From Leptospira brenneri (GTDB taxonomy: Bacteria; Spirochaetota; Leptospiria; Leptospirales; Leptospiraceae), in assembly GCF_002812125.1 (NCBI RefSeq), contig NZ_NPDQ01000004.1, positions 248,001 through 312,000 on the forward strand: a stretch of 64,000 nucleotides of DNA, read 5' to 3'. A model generated the notes under the pieces. That model was not told the DNA's origin. It saw only the letters and a program-made list of their open reading frames with translations, and did not search any database. The position numbers and the translations under genes were made by a program. The stretch's first letter is position 1; each line of letters starts with the position of its first letter. Below are positions 60,114 to 64,000 of this stretch, piece by piece.

Positions 60114-62053
60114 AAAAAGTCCCGAGTATAAATTCCGAAAGGATCTTTTGCAGATAGTAAATAACGACTTAGTAAAATCTCGTTATCCATATTTTTTTGT
60201 TTAAGAGCATAAGCCATTAAATTAGCAAAACAAAGCTCCTGACGAGGCATAGTTTCAAAACATTGCGTAAGCAAACTAGGCTCCGCATTTGTCCCATTGG
60301 CCAAAGCTAGTTCTAGAAAAAAATATCGCTCACCCAAAAACTGAACTTTCCAATTCTTTATTAAATCAAAATTTCTCCCTTCATGTTTTCTACTATTAGG
60401 ATTGTCTTTCGCCTGAAATTCGTAAAAGGTAGAGAGTTGAACATCTTTATGAAATCGAAAAATGGATTGTTCAACAAAGCTAAAACGTAAAGAAAACAAA
60501 AGAAGAAGGAGAAACGAAAAAAACAAAAATGCTTTTGTTAAAGGATTTCCAATTGGCGTCTCAGTAACCTGTTCAACCTTAATCAACTTACTCGCACTGA
60601 CGAAAAGCATAGCCAAAAAAAAGACATTCGCTATTTCTAAACTACTGAAATCTAGAATTTCGTGGATTAACCAAATCAATAGAATAAGAAATAACAATCT
60701 ATCTTTTGGCAAATAATCAGAATATTTTTTAACAAACTGAACAATAAAAAAAACAAGGAAACAAAGAAAAATTAAAACACCAATGATGCCAATAGAACTT
60801 AACATTTGAAAATACAAATTATGCGCTAACGGGAAAGTATGAAAATGAATCATGTATTCTTTTACAAAATTAAAATCAACAAAAGACAAATATCTAACTT
60901 CCAAAAAAGGAATAATCTTTTCTGGATTAAAACCGAGTCCAAGGAGCGGTGCATTGGTAATTGTAGAAAAAAAGTGCAGTTTCCAAATTGAAAATCGAAT
61001 TCCAATTGTACCTAAATCGAAGAGAGTTTTTTCAGAATATATCAGAAATGAAAGATATATTATAATTAGTGGAATCGACGAAATCCATAAAATTTTCCTT
61101 ACAAAATTTGATCTTTGATTCAAAACGATGGTAAATGCAAAAAGACCTACTGATACAATAGATATTCTTGAAACAGAAATCATCAGCAAAAGGGAAGCAA
61201 AACCAATCACTCCCAAATAGAATAGATTTTTGATGCGACTACTGGAACTCATTGAATACACCGCAAGCCCCAGAACTAAAAACGAATTTGATCCAATAAG
61301 GCTAACAGGAATTAAAAATAGATCCTCACGATAATTATTAAGTTTAAAATTAGGCTCTAACAACATTTTGATTACAAGAATCAAAGCATTAATGAGAAAA
61401 ACCAAAAGAAGACCATCAACAATTACTTGTTTCATTTTATCTTTCCAATTTCTCGCAAAAGAAATAAAAAGCAAAACTTCAAATAACAAAAGAACACGAA
61501 TCAAAGCAAAATCATCATACCAGTCTCTAATGATCCAATAAATAAAAACAAAGGTAGAAAGAAATAGAAACCAGGTGAACCTTTCAAAAACAGACTCTTG
61601 GTGCCGAACAATTAGAGCCAGTGCAAACCCAATTGGGATAACCGGATAACTCATAAAATTCGAAGTTACAAAACAAGGAAGTACGGCTAAAACACTTCCG
61701 AAAGTAAGAAATTCTTTTTCTGGATATTTAAAATGGGTATAAAGCAGAACAATTGCCCAAAAAAACATGGTCAACTTAATGGCAAGTTTCTCCGGTAAAA
61801 GTTGGATCGGATCATATTCCGCCAATTTAAAAAATACAAAATTGGATAGTAGTATGACAAAGAGGAGATGAAAGAATGAGACAAAAGAATATTTCTTTTT
61901 TCTTACATTCCAAAAGAAATACAAAGCAAAAACAAAAAGTCCGAGACCTATAGCATCATTTCTAAAAAACTTTTGGTTCGTTTCTCCAAAAAAAAGACTT
62001 AGCAGTACAAAAAAGAAAAAGAAATCAAATAGGAGAAGAGAAAATCGATGCAT
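60110..62053 (-). CDS. O-antigen ligase/polymerase-like membrane protein (WaaL/Wzy type)
   Basis: A protein of 647 aa with about a dozen hydrophobic spans. The large late loop reads APLLGLGFNPEKIIPFLEV and HTFPLAHNLYFQMLSSIGIIG, the usual GxGF ... HN ... LxxxGxxG pattern of the Wzy_C family that links or ligates O-antigen to lipid A-core. A soluble tail of about 130 residues follows. It begins 1 bp after the DPM-like gene at 62055 and ends with a 4-bp overlap into the next. Confidence 0.75.
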   Translation of the reverse strand: MHRFSLLLFDFFFFFVLLSLFFGETNQKFFRNDAIGLGLFVFALYFFWNVRKKKYSFVSFFHLLFVILLSNFVFFKLAEYDPIQLLPEKLAIKLTMFFWAIVLLYTHFKYPEKEFLTFGSVLAVLPCFVTSNFMSYPVIPIGFALALIVRHQESVFERFTWFLFLSTFVFIYWIIRDWYDDFALIRVLLLFEVLLFISFARNWKDKMKQVIVDGLLLVFLINALILVIKMLLEPNFKLNNYREDLFLIPVSLIGSNSFLVLGLAVYSMSSSSRIKNLFYLGVIGFASLLLMISVSRISIVSVGLFAFTIVLNQRSNFVRKILWISSIPLIIIYLSFLIYSEKTLFDLGTIGIRFSIWKLHFFSTITNAPLLGLGFNPEKIIPFLEVRYLSFVDFNFVKEYMIHFHTFPLAHNLYFQMLSSIGIIGVLIFLCFLVFFIVQFVKKYSDYLPKDRLLFLILLIWLIHEILDFSSLEIANVFFLAMLFVSASKLIKVEQVTETPIGNPLTKAFLFFSFLLLLLFSLRFSFVEQSIFRFHKDVQLSTFYEFQAKDNPNSRKHEGRNFDLIKNWKVQFLGERYFFLELALANGTNAEPSLLTQCFETMPRQELCFANLMAYALKQKNMDNEILLSRYLLSAKDPFGIYTRDFL

Positions 62054-62054
62054 T

Positions 62055-62849
62055 TTAAAGCCAGTTGGCAGTTTTTGGAATGTATTTCTCTGGCATAGAG
62101 TTATGAAAGAAACTCTTTTTACTCACGAAAAGATTGAAGTACAAAATATGACGTAAAGCTGCAACTCCGTCTTTCCACGTAATTTTTTTTCCTTCTAAAT
62201 AATTTCTTGGATAATAAGAAATGGGAAACTCTTGCACTCTAATTTTAAGCCGAGCTAATTTTGCAGTAATCTCAGGTTCAAAACCAAATCTTTTTGATTC
62301 CAAATTAATATTCTGTACTATCTCAGCTTTAAATGCTTTATAACAGGTTTCCATATCAGTCAGATAAAGCCCACTTAAAAAATTAGAAAGAATTGTGAGG
62401 ATTCGATTGATCAAGTAATGAAAGGTCCTATGAACCTGGCGACCGTCTTTTTTAAATCGGGAACCGAACACAACATCCGCTTTTCCTTTAGCGATCGGCT
62501 CAATCAACATATGAATTTCGTCCATATCGTATTCAAAATCAGCATCTTGCACAATGATGATATTTCCTGTTGCCCCGGCAATCCCTCTATGGAGAGCAGC
62601 TCCCTTCCCTTGGTTCTTTTCTTGAATTAGGATTTTATACTCAGAACGAAAACGAAATCTCTTTAGAATTTCTAAAGAATTATCTCGAGAGGCATCATCG
62701 ATAAACACAAGTTCCTTTTTGGTTGGTAATTGAAGAGAATCAACCTTTGCTAAAAACTCCTCCAAATGGGAGGACTCGTTATAAATAGGAATGATTAGGG
62801 AAGTTTTATTTGTCTTCTCTGAACTTATGAGATTACGTCTAGCGACCAT
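62055..62849 (-). CDS. GT2 glycosyltransferase, DPM1-like
   Basis: A protein of 264 aa. It has [37 protein letters not shown] and [12 protein letters not shown] with the DXD at 102-104, the typical short DPM1 layout. [10 protein letters not shown] and [10 protein letters not shown] are matching downstream motifs. No membrane helix is seen, so it is a soluble form. It probably makes a polyprenyl-phosphate sugar. First gene of the operon reaching to 55829, with a 72-bp gap to the GT2 upstream. Confidence 0.87.
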   Translation of the reverse strand: MVARRNLISSEKTNKTSLIIPIYNESSHLEEFLAKVDSLQLPTKKELVFIDDASRDNSLEILKRFRFRSEYKILIQEKNQGKGAALHRGIAGATGNIIIVQDADFEYDMDEIHMLIEPIAKGKADVVFGSRFKKDGRQVHRTFHYLINRILTILSNFLSGLYLTDMETCYKAFKAEIVQNINLESKRFGFEPEITAKLARLKIRVQEFPISYYPRNYLEGKKITWKDGVAALRHILYFNLFVSKKSFFHNSMPEKYIPKTANWL

Positions 62850-62921
62850 AGTTAGTATCTAGGAATTATACTGATAAATGAAAGTCAAGCGGTAAAAGGA
62901 AATCCTTGATATCACCTATGG

Positions 62922-63683
62922 CTATTTATTTCTATACTTCCGGAGACCCATAAACCCATGAATGATGGTAAGAAATAAGGCATAAAATGTAGGTAATTTT
63001 TCACGGTTTTTTAACATTCTAAAATGTGCTAACATCACTTTTTTCTTGTTAGATGTCGCTGCCCCTCGCCTGACTCGGTACCGAGCCAAAATTTCAGAAC
63101 TAGCGTAAGCAAGTTTCCCATCTCTAAGTATATCAAGCCAAAGTGCATAATCATCTCGCAAACTTTTCAAACTTGGGTCAAAATATTTCTTTCCCACGCT
63201 TGGTACATGGTAAATCGCAGTGAGTAAACCCACTCGATTGTAATGTAACAAATTCCGGTAAGAATATTTCTCTGATTTTACCAAAAAAGGTTCACAAAAC
63301 TCAAATCCATTTTCATCAATGATTCGGTAGGAAGCAAAGGAAAAAGCAGAATGATTTTTTTCCATAAAGGGGATCATAACTTCTAAAAAATTAGGTTCCC
63401 ATAAATCATCCGCATCCAAAAAAGCAATAAACTCACCCTTTGCTAACTGAATTCCAGTATTTCTAGTGTCTGCTGATCCAGAATTCTTCTCTTTAGCAAT
63501 AAACTGTATCCGCGAGTCCGAAGCAGCGATTTCTGCAGCTAACTTCGCAGTATCGTCTTTGGAACAGTCATCGACAAGAAGCAATTCCCAATCCTTATAA
63601 TTTTGTCTTTTTAGTGAATTCACAGATTCCTCTAGATAAGGAACTGCATTATAAGCAGGCATGATAACAGAAACTTTGGGCAT
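62922..63683 (-). CDS. GT2 family glycosyltransferase (chain-building type)
   Basis: A protein of 253 aa. It has VSVIMPAYNAVPYLEESVNS, VDDCSKDDT, NSGSADTRNTGI and FLDADDLWEPNFLE (DXD at 90-92), the common EpsE/RfbG-like nucleotide-sugar GT2. No membrane span. The acceptor and sugar are unknown. It is likely transferred from the same rmlD transcript upstream (98-bp gap). Confidence 0.87.
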   Translation of the reverse strand: MPKVSVIMPAYNAVPYLEESVNSLKRQNYKDWELLLVDDCSKDDTAKLAAEIAASDSRIQFIAKEKNSGSADTRNTGIQLAKGEFIAFLDADDLWEPNFLEVMIPFMEKNHSAFSFASYRIIDENGFEFCEPFLVKSEKYSYRNLLHYNRVGLLTAIYHVPSVGKKYFDPSLKSLRDDYALWLDILRDGKLAYASSEILARYRVRRGAATSNKKKVMLAHFRMLKNREKLPTFYALFLTIIHGFMGLRKYRNK

Positions 63684-63781
63684 AAAATTAACTACACTTT
63701 AAAGGGATTATTATTATTTAAAGAAAAATACAAGATAAAAGGGAAAAGAGTATCTAGGACCTAATTTAATTTAGTTAAAAA

Positions 63782-64000
63782 CTAACTACCCTTCTTGACC
63801 TCTTCCACTAATTGATGTAACCTTTCTCTCCAGTGGACATTCATAAAATTAAAATTTTCTCTAAACTTCTTTTTACTTAAAACACTATAAGAAGGACGCC
63901 TTGCATCTGTTGGATAGTCCTCTGTCGCAATAGGTATAACATGACAATTATAACCAAATTTATTCACGATCTCATAGGCAAAGTCATACCAACTTGCTAT
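63782..64000 (-). CDS. rmlD: dTDP-4-dehydrorhamnose reductase, 3' fragment (5' end cut by window)
   Basis: The reading frame is open to the right edge. The visible ~72 residues include ASWYDFAYEIVNKFGYN and TDARRPSYSVLSKKKF, the C-terminal signature of RmlD (SWYDFA ... PARRPxYSVL). RmlD makes dTDP-L-rhamnose, an O-antigen sugar. This ties the locus to rhamnose-containing glycan synthesis. The N-terminal Rossmann part is outside the window. Confidence 0.82.
   Translation of the reverse strand: MASWYDFAYEIVNKFGYNCHVIPIATEDYPTDARRPSYSVLSKKKFRENFNFMNVHWRERLHQLVEEVKKGS

Overview
The window looks like chromosomal DNA from a spirochaete of the genus Leptospira. This rests on the overall set of protein sequences, the AT-rich codon use, the joined secE-nusG-rplKAJL-rpoBC-str-S10-spc-alpha block, the naturally Asn/Ala-substituted rifampicin region of RpoB, and the LPS-type sugar locus. 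The species is not decided. No phage, insertion sequence, CRISPR array or rRNA gene was seen. No stretch longer than about 300 bases lacks a gene.

Region 1 (1-13,250) is a mixed housekeeping region. It holds a response regulator with a SpoIIE-type phosphatase domain (cut by the window edge), the cytochrome c haem-export genes ccmABC, a divergent secreted TPR protein, and an orphan peptide-type ABC ATPase. These are followed by hydroxymethylglutaryl-CoA lyase, a DUF2400/TIGR02757 protein, tRNA-Glu and tRNA-Lys, and the hisZ-purA pair. The region ends with a fused glycerol-3-phosphate acyltransferase/dehydrogenase and a PAS-PAS histidine kinase.

Region 2 (13,209-43,204) is entirely on the minus strand and is the transcription/translation superblock. 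In transcription order it runs tRNA-Thr, tRNA-Trp, secE, nusG, rplK, rplA, rplJ, rplL, an attenuator-like hairpin, rpoB, rpoC, a structured leader, rpsL, rpsG, a terminator, an EF-G-family GTPase, tuf, and then the full S10-spc-alpha series (rpsJ to rplQ, including secY, adk and infA). It closes with a strong intrinsic terminator. Three short genes are easily missed: rpmD (59 aa), rpmJ (37 aa) and infA. infA appears to start at CTG because an in-frame stop lies two codons upstream.

Region 3 (43,400-49,830) holds single genes: a stand-alone GHKL ATPase-like protein, a FabG-like short-chain dehydrogenase, a cysteine-free ArsR-type regulator with a nearby palindrome, an HldD-like heptose epimerase, a UbiD-family decarboxylase and an App1-type (DUF2183) phosphatase.

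Region 4 (49,895-64,000) is a surface-glycan locus, visibly richer in A+T than region 2. It has three DPM/GtrB-like GT2 transferases that may load sugars on a polyprenyl carrier, one ordinary GT2, one O-antigen ligase/polymerase-like protein, five large multi-span proteins that look GT-C-like, and the 3' part of an rmlD-like gene. Two adjacent membrane proteins (55,829-58,968) are clear tandem paralogues sharing a cysteine-bracketed extracytoplasmic motif. Together these genes plausibly build or decorate LPS O-antigen with lipid-linked sugars. This locus is the best candidate in the window for an undescribed pathway.
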